Origin: Leptospira terpstrae serovar Hualin str. LT 11-33 = ATCC 700639
GTDB lineage: Bacteria; Spirochaetota; Leptospiria; Leptospirales; Leptospiraceae
Length of the DNA: 64,000 bases
Direction: 5' to 3'
Assembly: GCF_000332495.1 (NCBI RefSeq)
Contig: NZ_AOGW02000023.1
Coordinates: 1-64,000 of the forward strand
Part shown: positions 25,885 to 35,657 of the stretch, piece after piece
How the letters are laid out: every line of letters begins with the position of its first letter
How positions within the stretch are numbered: the first letter of the stretch is position 1
Notes under the pieces: generated by a model
Seen by the model: the letters and a program-made list of their open reading frames with translations, nothing else
Told to the model about the DNA's origin: nothing
The model's database searches: none
Position numbers and translations under genes: made by a program

Positions 25885-26829
25885 TCAATCGACAATAGCG
25901 GGTTTTTTCGGTTCCTTTCTGAAATAGGTCGCAAATAAACTTCCCAAGAGCGAATGAGTCAAACTCGATAAAGCACTAGGAATCGCAGTGTTTGGATCTA
26001 AAAAATGGGTCCTTGCCAAGACAGCCCCCAGCCCAGAATTTTGCATCCCTACCTCTATTGAAATGGTTTTTGCTGTTTTCTGATTTTTGGTAAGGTAAAG
26101 GCTGAAGATCCCTCCAAAGGTAAAACCTCCCAAGTGCAAAAGAATCACTGCAAAAAAGATTCGAAAGTCCGATTGTAAGATGGTATCTTTTCCACTGGCA
26201 ATGATCGAAGCCACAATCATCGCAATGAGTAAAACTGATAGAACCGGAAAGAACTCTTGTGTTTCTTTTGTGAGTTTAGGGAAAAGTGACTTTAATAACA
26301 AACCAAGAGCCACCGGAACTAAAATCACTTGGAAGGTAGTAATTACTAGGCCCAAACGATCAATCTCCAAACGACTTCCAATAAGTATTGATACAAGAAA
26401 TGGTGTCATAAGAATTCCGAGAATGGTAGAAACAGAAGTTAAAGTCACACTCAAAGGAACATCTGCTTTGGACAGAAAGGTAATCACGTTTGATGCCGTT
26501 CCTCCAGGACAACAAGACACAAGGATGAGTCCCACGGCATAGGCTTGCGGCAATTGAAAAACATAACCCAATGAAAATCCGAGAATTGGCATGATAGTGT
26601 ATTGCAATATCGTTCCAATCAGAATTGGTTTTGGTTGTTTTAGAATTCGAAGAAAATCTTCTGCTTCTAAAGTTAAACCCATCCCAAGCATAATTGCTCC
26701 CAAGCTATAAGTAATCCAAGGACCTTGAAACCAAACGATTTTATCAGGATATAAAAAACCGACACCTGCGACAAGGAGTAGAACCAAAGGAAACGCATTC
26801 ACGATCTGTTTAGAAATTTTTGTGAACAT
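25885..26829 (-). CDS. Bile acid:sodium symporter family transporter
   Basis: 314 residues, about nine or ten membrane helices. The family features are ITYSLGAIMLGMGLTLEAEDF near the N-terminus, LVSCCPGGTASNVITFLSKADVPLSVTLTS in the crossover region, and TISIEVGMQNSGLGAVLAR near the C-terminus. Members carry organic anions with sodium; bacterial substrates vary (pantoate and others), so none is proposed. It lies 22 bp downstream of the PLP-enzyme gene on the same strand. Confidence 0.9.
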   Translation of the reverse strand: MFTKISKQIVNAFPLVLLLVAGVGFLYPDKIVWFQGPWITYSLGAIMLGMGLTLEAEDFLRILKQPKPILIGTILQYTIMPILGFSLGYVFQLPQAYAVGLILVSCCPGGTASNVITFLSKADVPLSVTLTSVSTILGILMTPFLVSILIGSRLEIDRLGLVITTFQVILVPVALGLLLKSLFPKLTKETQEFFPVLSVLLIAMIVASIIASGKDTILQSDFRIFFAVILLHLGGFTFGGIFSLYLTKNQKTAKTISIEVGMQNSGLGAVLARTHFLDPNTAIPSALSSLTHSLLGSLFATYFRKEPKKPAIVD

Positions 26830-26851
26830 ATAAAATTAAAAAACTTTTCGC

Positions 26852-28054
26852 CTAACTTTGGCTCAAGTATTCTTTTAAGGCTTCTTTTACTCGGGCCACA
26901 TGTTCTTCTTCAATCGCAATATGTGGTGCCATTCGTAATCGACCAAGTCGGACAGCCGTTGTGATTCCTTTTTGTTTTAAGAATGTTTGGATTCGTTCTG
27001 GTTGGAATTTAGAAGGATCGTTATGACCCGTAATCGCAAGAATCCCTGTTTTTACTGCGGGAAATGCATCCGATTCTAAAGTAAATCCAAGCTCATGGAG
27101 TGATTTCTTAAAGAGATCAGCGATTTCATAGATCCGTTCTCTCACCCGGGAAAATCCAAGTGTGGACAACATCTTAAGGGATGCATAAAAATAGATCCAA
27201 TCATTGAAGTTGATAGTACTTTGTTCGAATTGGTCGGCAGCTGGTTTCCATTCATCTCTGTAAGGAAAATAACTAGAATCGTTCACCACACTGGCTTGGC
27301 CTTTGAAGATGAGTTGGAATCCTTTCGATTCTTCTTTGGATAAATACACTACCCCAAGCCCCAAAGGACCGAGTAACCACTTCCAGGCGGCAAAGGCACA
27401 AAAAGCCACTTTGATCTTTCCAAAATTTAGGGCAATATGTCCGACGGCTTGGCTTCCATCTATCACAAGTTTGGTGTGGTAAGTTTCGCAAAGTTTGGAA
27501 ACTGCTTCCATATCAAATACCACACCCGTGCACCAATGAACAGGCGATAGGCTAAGGATAAACACGTCTCCTTTCACTAATTCCTGTTTTAAGTTGGAAA
27601 GAAAGTCTTCGGGAGTTTTGCCCACAGGGATAAATTCTAAACTTACACCTTTTTCTTTCCAATGTTCCCAAGGATAGACATTGCTTGGGTATTCGTTTTC
27701 CAAAACTAATATTCGTTTTCCCTTAGGGATCTGGATGCTATGAGAGTAGAGATTGATCCCCTCACTCGTGTTATGTACAATTCCAATTTCGGAAGGGTCG
27801 CAAGTGAGAATTTCTGCGATATACCCTCGGATGGCAGTTTTGATCACAGGTTCTGCAAAACTCGGGGCAAAGATTCCATACCTTGCATATTCCTGAAAAT
27901 AGAGATTCATCATCTCGATGGCATAAGTGGAGACTGGTGTGGTTCCGCAATAATTCAACCAAACGGAATCAGATTGTACGGGAAAATACTGGGAAATCCC
28001 TTTCCAATTGGCAAAGGGAGGAAACGAAGGAAGTTCAGAGTGATTCAGAGGCAT
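26852..28054 (-). CDS. Aminotransferase class V family PLP enzyme
   Basis: 400 residues with the class V fold (isopenicillin-N-epimerase/cysteine-desulfurase branch). Landmarks are GIVHNTSEGINLYSHS (phosphate site), LSPVHWCTGVVFDMEA, LVIDGSQAVGHIALNF (PLP Asp and Gln/His) and FAAWKWLLGPLGLGVVYLS, whose Lys is the Schiff-base residue. The real substrate is unclear; it lacks the active-site Cys loop expected of a NifS desulfurase. It is probably co-transcribed with the symporter 22 bp downstream. It diverges from alr across 55 bp. Confidence 0.86.
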   Translation of the reverse strand: MPLNHSELPSFPPFANWKGISQYFPVQSDSVWLNYCGTTPVSTYAIEMMNLYFQEYARYGIFAPSFAEPVIKTAIRGYIAEILTCDPSEIGIVHNTSEGINLYSHSIQIPKGKRILVLENEYPSNVYPWEHWKEKGVSLEFIPVGKTPEDFLSNLKQELVKGDVFILSLSPVHWCTGVVFDMEAVSKLCETYHTKLVIDGSQAVGHIALNFGKIKVAFCAFAAWKWLLGPLGLGVVYLSKEESKGFQLIFKGQASVVNDSSYFPYRDEWKPAADQFEQSTINFNDWIYFYASLKMLSTLGFSRVRERIYEIADLFKKSLHELGFTLESDAFPAVKTGILAITGHNDPSKFQPERIQTFLKQKGITTAVRLGRLRMAPHIAIEEEHVARVKEALKEYLSQS

Positions 28055-28109
28055 TCAAAAATAGAAATATCTGAAGCGACAGAAGAGAAAAGTAAAAAAA
28101 AATGGAACC

Positions 28110-29240
28110 GTGCTCTCTTCACGAATTTACCTCTCCAGGTCGGCGTTTAGTCACAATATCGCCCTCTTTCGCAAACTCATTGGGCCTAAAACCAAGTTTA
28201 CAGCAATTATCAAATCCAACGCCTATGGGCATGGGCTCCTTGCCACCGCCTCCATTGCCCTCGATGCAGGCGCCGATTATCTGGGAGTCAATTCTATAGA
28301 AGAAGCCTTATCCATTCGCAAGGTTTTTTCCAAAGCAACAGTTCTCATTATGGGCAGCATTCCCAATCTAAACGAAAGAAAAGAATCCTTAGCGGATGAA
28401 AACTTTTGGGTCATGGTCTCTCGAGTGGAAGAAATGGAAATCTTAGCCAAACTTTCCCCCACTCCCAAAATTCATTTGAAAGTGGATACCGGAATGTCAA
28501 GACTTGGCATTCCTACCAATAGTGCCGAAGTTCTTGCAAAAGAAATTTTTGAAAAAAAACTTCCACTTTCTGGAATTGCCACTCATTTTGCGAGCACTGA
28601 AGACTTCACTGAGCATAGTTATTCTATGTTACAGTTGGGTAGGTTCCAAGACACCATCGACGCATTCGCCAAACACGGGTTTATCGATCTTATTTGCCAT
28701 TGTGCTTCTTCCGCTTCTGCTATGTTATTTTCGGAAGCAAGGATGGATTTGGTTCGTGTAGGAATTTCTCTTTATGGTCTTTGGCCAAGTCTTGAAACAA
28801 AACTATCCTTATCACTTATGAAAAAAGATGTGGGAATGTTAAAACCGGCACTTACTTGGAAAACACAAATCCAACACATCCAAAACCTAAACCAAGGTAG
28901 TTTTATTGGTTATGGTTCCACATATAAAACCACACATGATACGAAATTGGCAGTTGTTCCCGTCGGATACTATGAGGGGCTCGATAGAAAACTTTCCAAT
29001 AATGGGTATATGTTAGTTCGTGGGGAACGCGCGAAAATTTTGGGACGGATTTGTATGAATATGACCATGCTTGATATTACACATATCCCAGATGCATCCA
29101 TTGGGGATGATGTAGTCATCATTGGAAAATCTGGAAACGAAACTATATCTGCGGATGACCATGCGGCTTGGACTGGAACTATCAATTACGAAGTAGTCAC
29201 CAAAATATTAGGCTCCTTCCCCCGCATCATCGAAGACTAG
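28110..29240 (+). CDS. alr: Alanine racemase
   Basis: 376 residues. PLP-binding Lys35 lies in FTAIIKSNAYGHG, the catalytic Tyr in FIGYGSTYKT (about 270), and CMNMTMLDIT is the second-domain signature. It makes D-alanine for peptidoglycan. The start is GTG at 28110 (read LSSRIYLSRSAF after the first residue). The nearby ATG at 28102 is in another frame. The ribosome-binding site is not obvious. The hydrolase gene 8 bp downstream is in the same transcript. Confidence 0.95.
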   Translation: MLSSRIYLSRSAFSHNIALFRKLIGPKTKFTAIIKSNAYGHGLLATASIALDAGADYLGVNSIEEALSIRKVFSKATVLIMGSIPNLNERKESLADENFWVMVSRVEEMEILAKLSPTPKIHLKVDTGMSRLGIPTNSAEVLAKEIFEKKLPLSGIATHFASTEDFTEHSYSMLQLGRFQDTIDAFAKHGFIDLICHCASSASAMLFSEARMDLVRVGISLYGLWPSLETKLSLSLMKKDVGMLKPALTWKTQIQHIQNLNQGSFIGYGSTYKTTHDTKLAVVPVGYYEGLDRKLSNNGYMLVRGERAKILGRICMNMTMLDITHIPDASIGDDVVIIGKSGNETISADDHAAWTGTINYEVVTKILGSFPRIIED

Positions 29241-29248
29241 AGGATTTT

Positions 29249-30142
29249 ATGTCAGAAAGACAAATTTATAATTGGAAAAACCATAGACTCACTTATGTGA
29301 AACATAAATCACTCAATCCCAAATCCAAAGAAACGATTGTTCTTATTGGTGGTTGGTGTTCAGCAGCTGGGTATTGGGGTCTCAATATTCCTTTTTTTCG
29401 TCAACTGGGAGATGTCATTGAACTCGACTTAGTTGGTCATTATCCGGCAGAAATCTTTGATCAAAAAAAAGGCCTAACTCTCCAAGACTTTTTAGAAACG
29501 CAAGCACAAGGAATTTGGGCCTCTGCAGGAGAAAAGGACATCACTCTCGTAGGTCATTCCACTGGAGGAATGGCAGTCCTTGCCATTGCTTCCCTATTCC
29601 CACAGAGAATCAAACAAGTGATCTCGATTGCCCCTTATGTCCACGGACCCGTCCCTGGAATTTTAAAAATCGGAGTGGTGGGTCTTCGTGCCAACTTAGG
29701 TAGTTTTTTTGACTTTGGATTTAAAATTGGGAAATCTCTCCCCAAAGCCTTACAAATTGGATTTTCCTATGGAGTTTACGACTCTGCTTCCTTCCATGCA
29801 AGAGAAGACATCAAACAATTTTTAAAAGAATACAATCCACAGTTTGAATGTTTGAATCCAAGACAAATCCTTATGATTCTTGAGATGTTGGACCGGACAG
29901 ACATCCGACCTATCGTGTTTGGCAACAGGGTTCCTACTCTCATTATGCGTGGAGAAGAAGATCCCATCATCCCCGGAAAGGATGTTATGGAACTAGAAAG
30001 AACCACACCTCATGTCAAAGCGGTTTTATTTTCTGAATGCGGACATTTTGTACACATGGAAAAACAAAAGGCTGCAGAAAAAGTAATGAAAGACTTCATT
30101 TTAATGAAAAAAGCTTCCACGACCAAAAAATCTTTTTTTTAA
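29249..30142 (+). CDS. Alpha/beta-hydrolase
   Basis: 297 residues from ATG 29249, chosen because AGGA sits just upstream and the longer frame runs inside alr. The fold shows LIGGWCSAAGYWGLN (oxyanion loop), LVGHSTGGMAVL with nucleophile Ser, an acid in MRGEEDPIIPG and His in CGHFVHMEK. The substrate is unknown; it resembles esterase, haloperoxidase or lactonase-type hydrolases. It is cytoplasmic and coupled closely to alr. Confidence 0.86.
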   Translation: MSERQIYNWKNHRLTYVKHKSLNPKSKETIVLIGGWCSAAGYWGLNIPFFRQLGDVIELDLVGHYPAEIFDQKKGLTLQDFLETQAQGIWASAGEKDITLVGHSTGGMAVLAIASLFPQRIKQVISIAPYVHGPVPGILKIGVVGLRANLGSFFDFGFKIGKSLPKALQIGFSYGVYDSASFHAREDIKQFLKEYNPQFECLNPRQILMILEMLDRTDIRPIVFGNRVPTLIMRGEEDPIIPGKDVMELERTTPHVKAVLFSECGHFVHMEKQKAAEKVMKDFILMKKASTTKKSFF

Positions 30143-30189
30143 TCCATTTTAATTGGACTTCAAAAAATTGGCATTTCATTGGAGTGATT

Positions 30190-30999
30190 TTAAAATAACC
30201 TATGTTCTAAACTAGGAAGTTGGCTCCTAATATCGCTTAACTTTTGTAAGTCGATATCAGCAATCGCAAAACCTTCCTCATTGTCTATCTCATCCAGTAT
30301 TTCTCCCCAAGGGGAAATGATCAGGGAGTGGCCAAAGGTTTTACGTTTCCCATGGGGATCATGTGTTCCTGTTTGCCCCGGTGCTAAAACATACATAAAA
30401 TTTTCAATCGCACGTGCACGCAGTAACACATGCCAATGGGCCTCACCAGTAGGAACCGTAAAGGCTGCAGGTAAAAAACAAAGTTCTACTCCCTTCTCTG
30501 ACAAGGCACGAAATAGTTCTGGAAAACGGATGTCATAACAAATGGCAGAAGAAATCTTTCCATATTCCGTTTGGATGACATCGGGAACCTTTCCCCCACT
30601 TTCGGTAGAATTGGATTCGCTATAATTGAAACCGTCTCCTACAATCGCATTGAAAAGATGGGCTTTGTGATAACGAAATACTTCTTCCCCATTTGGGTTT
30701 GTAATGACAGCGGTGTTGAATACCTTTCCTGTTGGAGCCTTTGTCGGGAATCCTCCCCCCAAAAGATAAACCCCTAAGTCTTTTGCAGTCTCTTTCAAAA
30801 AGGCAGTGGTCTCTTCTTCGATTTGGCCAAGAAGATTTTTTTTCTCTGCTTCCGTTCCCATAAACGAAAAGTTTTCAGGAAGGCCTATGACTTTGGCACC
30901 GGCACTAGCCGCCTCTTCCACAAGTTGCCTACACTTAGTTAGGTTATTTGAGACTCTAGCTGTACTTGTGACTTGCACTGCGGCGGCTTTAAATTTCAT
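30190..30999 (-). CDS. Carbon-nitrogen hydrolase (Nit-type amidase)
   Basis: About 269 residues from the ATG at 30999 (MKFKAAAVQV); an ATG at 31005 adds two residues. The Glu-Lys-Cys triad is intact: Glu42 (GLPENFSF), Lys112 (YHKAHLF) and Cys154 (AICYDIRFPELFR). The pattern is that of the Nit1/Nit2 branch, which deaminates alpha-keto acid amides or deaminated glutathione (family knowledge). It begins 14 bp from the divergent argB start, so their promoters lie in each other's coding sequence. Confidence 0.88.
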   Translation of the reverse strand: MKFKAAAVQVTSTARVSNNLTKCRQLVEEAASAGAKVIGLPENFSFMGTEAEKKNLLGQIEEETTAFLKETAKDLGVYLLGGGFPTKAPTGKVFNTAVITNPNGEEVFRYHKAHLFNAIVGDGFNYSESNSTESGGKVPDVIQTEYGKISSAICYDIRFPELFRALSEKGVELCFLPAAFTVPTGEAHWHVLLRARAIENFMYVLAPGQTGTHDPHGKRKTFGHSLIISPWGEILDEIDNEEGFAIADIDLQKLSDIRSQLPSLEHRLF

Positions 31000-31019
31000 T
31001 ATCATAAATGAGGTCTTTT

Positions 31020-31898
31020 ATGAACCACCATTCTGAAAAAATCAATCATATCTTGGAAGCTCTTCCCTATTTGATCAATTATTCGGGGAAAACCATTGTC
31101 ATTAAGTATGGCGGGGCTGCCATGGTGGAAGAAGAATTAAAAGCATCTTTTGCTGAAGATATTGTACTTTTGAAGTATTTAGGGATCAATCCCGTCGTTG
31201 TCCATGGCGGTGGACCCGAAATCAACTCTCTCATCAAGTCTCTAAACCTCAATACCCAGTTCATTCGAGGACATAGGGTCACCGATGAAGCTACAATGGA
31301 AGTGGTTGAGATGGTTCTTACTGGAAAAGTAAACAAACAGATTGTCTCTCTGATCCAAGAGAAAGGCGGGAAACCAGTTGGTCTATCGGGTAAAGATGGG
31401 GGCCTAGCTATTGCTGAAAAGTATCTAATGGAAGTTGAAGGCGACGATGGTAAACTTCAAAAAATCGACTTAGGTCTTGTGGGCGAAATTTCTGAAGTAG
31501 ATCCCAATATAATTCTCACCTTACAACGAGAAGGTTTTATTCCTATCATTTCTCCTGTTGCCATGTCGAAGGATGGACAAACACTCAATATCAATGCCGA
31601 TACAATGGCAGGTGCGATTGCACAAGCTCTCCATGCGGATAAACTCATTTTACTCACCGACACACCCGGTATCCTCATTGATGGCCAATTGGTAACGGGT
31701 CTCAAAAAGGCAGATATCCATAAATATATAAAAACTGGACAGATCTCTGGTGGCATGATACCAAAAGTAGAATGTTGTTTGGGAGCCATTGACTCTGGAG
31801 TCAAACGTGCCCACATCATTGACGGTCGAGTTCCCCATTCCGTCTTAATTGAAATATTGACGAACCAAGGGATTGGAAGTTTGATCGAACAAGGATAG
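31020..31898 (+). CDS. argB: Acetylglutamate kinase
   Basis: 292 residues from ATG 31020, chosen because GAGG precedes it by 7 bases. It has [11 protein letters not shown] (ATP/phosphate), [13 protein letters not shown] (substrate), [35 protein letters not shown] and [11 protein letters not shown]. It phosphorylates N-acetylglutamate, the second step of arginine synthesis. The next gene (phosphatase) starts 6 bases after its stop and probably shares its transcript, without an obvious metabolic link. Confidence 0.97.
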   Translation: MNHHSEKINHILEALPYLINYSGKTIVIKYGGAAMVEEELKASFAEDIVLLKYLGINPVVVHGGGPEINSLIKSLNLNTQFIRGHRVTDEATMEVVEMVLTGKVNKQIVSLIQEKGGKPVGLSGKDGGLAIAEKYLMEVEGDDGKLQKIDLGLVGEISEVDPNIILTLQREGFIPIISPVAMSKDGQTLNINADTMAGAIAQALHADKLILLTDTPGILIDGQLVTGLKKADIHKYIKTGQISGGMIPKVECCLGAIDSGVKRAHIIDGRVPHSVLIEILTNQGIGSLIEQG

Positions 31899-31904
31899 AT
31901 TCGG

Positions 31905-33650
31905 ATGCCTACTAAACTACTGACATTAAGTCTGATTTCAGACATTACAAGCCGTATCAATTCACAAGAAGATTTAGATACACTTCTCGGAGAGATCATG
32001 GGCATCACCCGCGATGTCCTTCAAACGGAAGGTTCTTCTCTCCTTTTATATGACAAAGAAAATGATCAGTTAGTGTTTAACACAACCAGTGGTTTAAAAG
32101 AAGAGTCCCTCGCTCACCTAACGGTGCCTAGGGGAAAAGGGATCGCAGGGATGGTACTCGAAACTCTAAAACCAGAAATTGTCAACGATGCTGCCAATGA
32201 CCCAAGGATATTCAAAGCCATTGACCAAAAAGTGGGATATGTCACAAGGAATCTTCTTTGTGTTCCCATGATTGCCCAAGGCGAAGTACAAGGTGTACTC
32301 GAAGCAGTAAACTCATTAGATAACCGTGATTTTAATAACAACGATATCAAAATTTTAAAATACCTTTCTAACTTAGCAGCCATTGCCGTAAAGAACAGAC
32401 TTCTCATTGATAATCTCAACTTAAGAGCCAATGAACTCAATTGCCTCTTCCAAATTTCCCAGGCTCTTGCCAATATCCAAAGTTCTGATGAATTTATGGA
32501 CCTTGCTGTCAAAACCATTTCCGAAGTTTTACAAGTGGATCGGGTTTGTCTCAACTTTGAAAAAATCGAAAAGAAAGGCCTTCCTAGATCCAAATCAAAA
32601 GGTTTTTCCGACCAAATCCATGATGAGGATGTAGAAGTTTTACTCTTTGCAGACAAAGCCGATTGGATGTTCAAAGGATTCAAAATCATTACAGCGAACT
32701 CTCCGCAAGGAATCCAACTCACTCACAAAGGACTTTTCCAACACAGCCTAATTCTTTTCCCCATTCTCAAAAACAAAGAATGGCTTGGTTCCCTTGTCGT
32801 ATCCGACAAAACATCTCGTACACGTTTTGATGAAATGGACATTCGGATTTTAAGAACCCTGACCAACCAAGTGGGGGAAGCCTATACCGCCTTACAAGTA
32901 AAGATACAAAGTGAACGTTTGAAAAACATTGACCGAGACATGCAAGTGGCGGCGATGATTCAAAAACACTCACTTCCCATCATCCCTAAACAATACTCAC
33001 TCCTAGAGTTTGATACCTACTACCAAGCATCAAGGGAAATTGGGGGAGACTTCTATGATATGGTCGTACATGGAAAGGATGAAGTATCCGTGATCATAGC
33101 TGATGTTTCTGGAAAAGGAACTCCTGCGGCACTCTTTATGGAATTTTCGAAAACAGTATTACAACAAGAAGTTTCTAAGACCACTTCCACAAGCGAAGCA
33201 CTCTTCAATGCAAATCAGATCTTACAAGACAAATCAGGTTTCTTAATGTTTGTCACTGCAATGCTTGTAAGGATCAATATGACTAAAAAAGAATTAACCT
33301 ATTCTTCTGCCGGTCATAATATGCAAATTATCTATCGTAAAAAACATCATAAAATCCAACACCTTTCTGGAAAAGGCCAACCCATGGGAATTGGAAATTG
33401 TGAGTTTTCAGAACATACGGTTAGTTACCTTCCCGGCGATTTATTAGTTTTATACACAGATGGTGTGACAGAAGCAATGAACATGAAAGAAGAACTTTTT
33501 TCAGAAGAGAGACTGGAATCTGTCATCTTATCTCATATCAATGATCCCCCAGAGGTAGTACGACAGGCAATTTTACAAAAAGTAAGTGAATTTGTGGGAG
33601 AAGCAGAACCTCATGACGACCTTTCTCTCTTTATTATTCGTCTAAACTAA
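31905..33650 (+). CDS. GAF-domain SpoIIE-type serine phosphatase
   Basis: 581 residues. GAF domain 1 (about 10-165) contains SSLLLYDKENDQLVFNTTSG and CVPMIAQGEVQGVLEAVN. A second GAF-like region lies at about 180-335. A PP2C phosphatase of the RsbU/SpoIIE type follows (about 355-581), with ASREIGGDFYDMV, IADVSGKGTPAALFM, YSSAGHNMQ and EPHDDLSLFII. There are no membrane segments. It probably controls an anti-sigma partner-switch in response to a small ligand. The coiled-coil gene starts 16 bp downstream with its own ribosome site. Confidence 0.93.
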   Translation: MPTKLLTLSLISDITSRINSQEDLDTLLGEIMGITRDVLQTEGSSLLLYDKENDQLVFNTTSGLKEESLAHLTVPRGKGIAGMVLETLKPEIVNDAANDPRIFKAIDQKVGYVTRNLLCVPMIAQGEVQGVLEAVNSLDNRDFNNNDIKILKYLSNLAAIAVKNRLLIDNLNLRANELNCLFQISQALANIQSSDEFMDLAVKTISEVLQVDRVCLNFEKIEKKGLPRSKSKGFSDQIHDEDVEVLLFADKADWMFKGFKIITANSPQGIQLTHKGLFQHSLILFPILKNKEWLGSLVVSDKTSRTRFDEMDIRILRTLTNQVGEAYTALQVKIQSERLKNIDRDMQVAAMIQKHSLPIIPKQYSLLEFDTYYQASREIGGDFYDMVVHGKDEVSVIIADVSGKGTPAALFMEFSKTVLQQEVSKTTSTSEALFNANQILQDKSGFLMFVTAMLVRINMTKKELTYSSAGHNMQIIYRKKHHKIQHLSGKGQPMGIGNCEFSEHTVSYLPGDLLVLYTDGVTEAMNMKEELFSEERLESVILSHINDPPEVVRQAILQKVSEFVGEAEPHDDLSLFIIRLN

Positions 33651-33665
33651 TAATAAGGAGTTTTT

Positions 33666-34256
33666 ATGAAACGCATTCTATATGCCATTGCAGTGGCCTT
33701 AAGATTGGACAAACTGCACAAAGCCATGTTAGATGCTGTCATCGAAACACGTGTCAAAAACGCGCTACAAACATCTGACAAGTTACGTAAAGAACAGGAT
33801 CGTTTGCGAGAAAAAGAATTTCGCAAACAAATGGAAGATTTACAAAACAATCACAACAGTAGTTTTGAAAATTATAAGTTAGAAACAGAAAATCTAATTC
33901 GTATTTTTAAAAACCAAATCCTGGTCGAAAAAAAAGAAGTTCTCAAAGAACGCGAAGTGGTGCGCGAAATGCAACGCCAAGCGATGATCCGAGAAAACAG
34001 ATTCCAACATTACATTTTACGATTCAAAGAAATTCTATTTGTAAACAAAAAGGTTGTGGAATCTATCCAAAGTCTTGTCAAAGTAGAATCTAACATTGAA
34101 GATCTGTTATACGAAATAGACAACTATGATGAAAGTAAGTTCATTAAAAAACCAGAAATGATTTTAGATACAGAATTTTTAAAGGAACTCCACCAAAAAG
34201 AAGAAGAGATCCGAGACAATATTCTCAAATTCCAAAAGAAAGTAGAAAACAGCTGA
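33666..34256 (+). CDS. Coiled-coil protein, unknown
   Basis: 196 residues, highly charged and almost entirely helical. Heptads run over about 25-125 (KEQDRLREKEFRKQMEDLQN, then REVVREMQRQ) and 170-196. There is no signal peptide; the first 18 residues are mildly hydrophobic. AAGGAG precedes the ATG. It follows the GAF phosphatase by 16 bp and ends at a terminator, so it may be that protein's scaffold or target. This is inference from position. Confidence 0.75.
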   Translation: MKRILYAIAVALRLDKLHKAMLDAVIETRVKNALQTSDKLRKEQDRLREKEFRKQMEDLQNNHNSSFENYKLETENLIRIFKNQILVEKKEVLKEREVVREMQRQAMIRENRFQHYILRFKEILFVNKKVVESIQSLVKVESNIEDLLYEIDNYDESKFIKKPEMILDTEFLKELHQKEEEIRDNILKFQKKVENS

Positions 34257-34280
34257 TCTTTTTAGATCAGCCTTTTGCTT
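34252..34280. terminator. Bidirectional stem-loop terminator
   Basis: GCTGATCT (34252-34259) and AGATCAGC (34264-34271) form a perfect stem around TTTT, followed by CTTTTGCTTTC. It overlaps the stop of the coiled-coil gene and the 3' end of the convergent phosphofructokinase gene. Confidence 0.75.
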
Positions 34281-35574
34281 TCATTTCATTGGGTTGGCCC
34301 GTAGACGCAAGAAGGGCTCGCCATAAAGTACTTCTCTCTGGCCTAAGAACCTTCCGTTCTGCAATCGCAAGGGAAATAGGCATCACAGTAAATACGTTAT
34401 TCCAAATCCCCACCACACAACCTGTCCTGCCCGCAAAGGCAGCATGCACTGCGTTTTGAGCCAAAAAACCGCAGAATACAGAGTCTTCTGCATTGGCAGG
34501 AACAGAACGAATGATATAACTTGGGTCGATATACTTTAAGTTGAGAGTGACCCCTTCTTTTTTAAAGTACTCAGTAATTTTGTCCTTAATGAAGATTCCA
34601 ATATCCGCCAACTTTTTGTTACCCGATTGGTCTTTTTCCCCTTTGTCTTCAAAATACTTTTGACCTGCTCCTTCTGCCACAATGACTACGGCATGTCCTC
34701 TTTTTTGTACCCGTTCTTTCAGAACATGAAGAAAGGCACCCTCTCCTTCTAAATCAAAGTCAAGTTCTGGGATGAGTACAAAATTTACATTTTTAGAAGC
34801 CAGAGCCGAATTGACGGCGATAAATCCCGAATGCCTTCCCATCAACTTCACAAGTCCGATCCCATTCGGTGCCCCTTTCGCTTCTTCATGAGCACAGTTC
34901 ACAGCTTCTACCGCCTTACTAAACGCAGTCGAAAATCCAAATGTTTTTTGGACATAATTGATATCGTTGTCAATGGTTTTGGGAATTCCCACAATGGCGA
35001 TGTCTTCTTTTCGTTTTCGAACTTCTTCTTGGATGGCCTGGGCCCCGCGTAGTGTTCCGTCCCCCCCGATACAAAACAACATCTTCACTCCGTAGAGAAA
35101 GAGTGTATCGACCATATCTCCAATATTCTGACTTCCACGAGAAGATCCTAAAATGGAACCACCAAAGTTCATAATATGCGCCACTTTGTCTGGAGTAAGT
35201 TCGACAGGCCGATGGCCAAACTTTTTGACAAGGCCTTCATATCCAAAAGGAAACCCCAAAATTCGGGGCACTTTGTACCGGTAATGAAGCTCCATCACTA
35301 AAGCACGTATGACATCGTTGATTCCAGGGCAAAGTCCCCCGCAAGTCACAATGCCTGCCGTGACTTCTTCTGGACGGAAGTAGATTTTTTCTTTGGGGCC
35401 AGCTTGTTCAAAGAATACGGGACTGGTCTCTACCGTCTTTTTGGCATCGGCAGGACCTGAAAATATAGTTTGGAAAAGAACGACGGAGTTGTCTTCCGTC
35501 CAATAGTCGTACCCCGCTGGGTTTGGTATGGTGCAAGGACCAAATTGTTCAACCTTGGTATCGTTTTCATTCAT
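34267..35574 (-). CDS. pfkA: 6-phosphofructokinase, PPi-PFK-like lineage with ATP-type residue
   Basis: 435 residues, longer than the 320-residue bacterial ATP enzyme. Signatures are [40 protein letters not shown] (catalytic Asp), [13 protein letters not shown] and [16 protein letters not shown]. Gly in GGDGT is the ATP-type residue, while Lys in PKTIDND is the PPi-enzyme type. The combination is known from ATP-dependent members of the PPi-PFK lineage, so ATP use is likelier. It catalyses the committed step of glycolysis. It is a single gene, ending at the shared stem-loop. Confidence 0.92.
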   Translation of the reverse strand: MNENDTKVEQFGPCTIPNPAGYDYWTEDNSVVLFQTIFSGPADAKKTVETSPVFFEQAGPKEKIYFRPEEVTAGIVTCGGLCPGINDVIRALVMELHYRYKVPRILGFPFGYEGLVKKFGHRPVELTPDKVAHIMNFGGSILGSSRGSQNIGDMVDTLFLYGVKMLFCIGGDGTLRGAQAIQEEVRKRKEDIAIVGIPKTIDNDINYVQKTFGFSTAFSKAVEAVNCAHEEAKGAPNGIGLVKLMGRHSGFIAVNSALASKNVNFVLIPELDFDLEGEGAFLHVLKERVQKRGHAVVIVAEGAGQKYFEDKGEKDQSGNKKLADIGIFIKDKITEYFKKEGVTLNLKYIDPSYIIRSVPANAEDSVFCGFLAQNAVHAAFAGRTGCVVGIWNNVFTVMPISLAIAERKVLRPERSTLWRALLASTGQPNEMKAKG

Positions 35575-35657
35575 CGATCAACTTATAACAAAAAAAGAGA
35601 GAGAGGAAAGCAAATTTCATTGCCAAACAAAGGAAAAGCAGGCAGAAATGCATTTAG

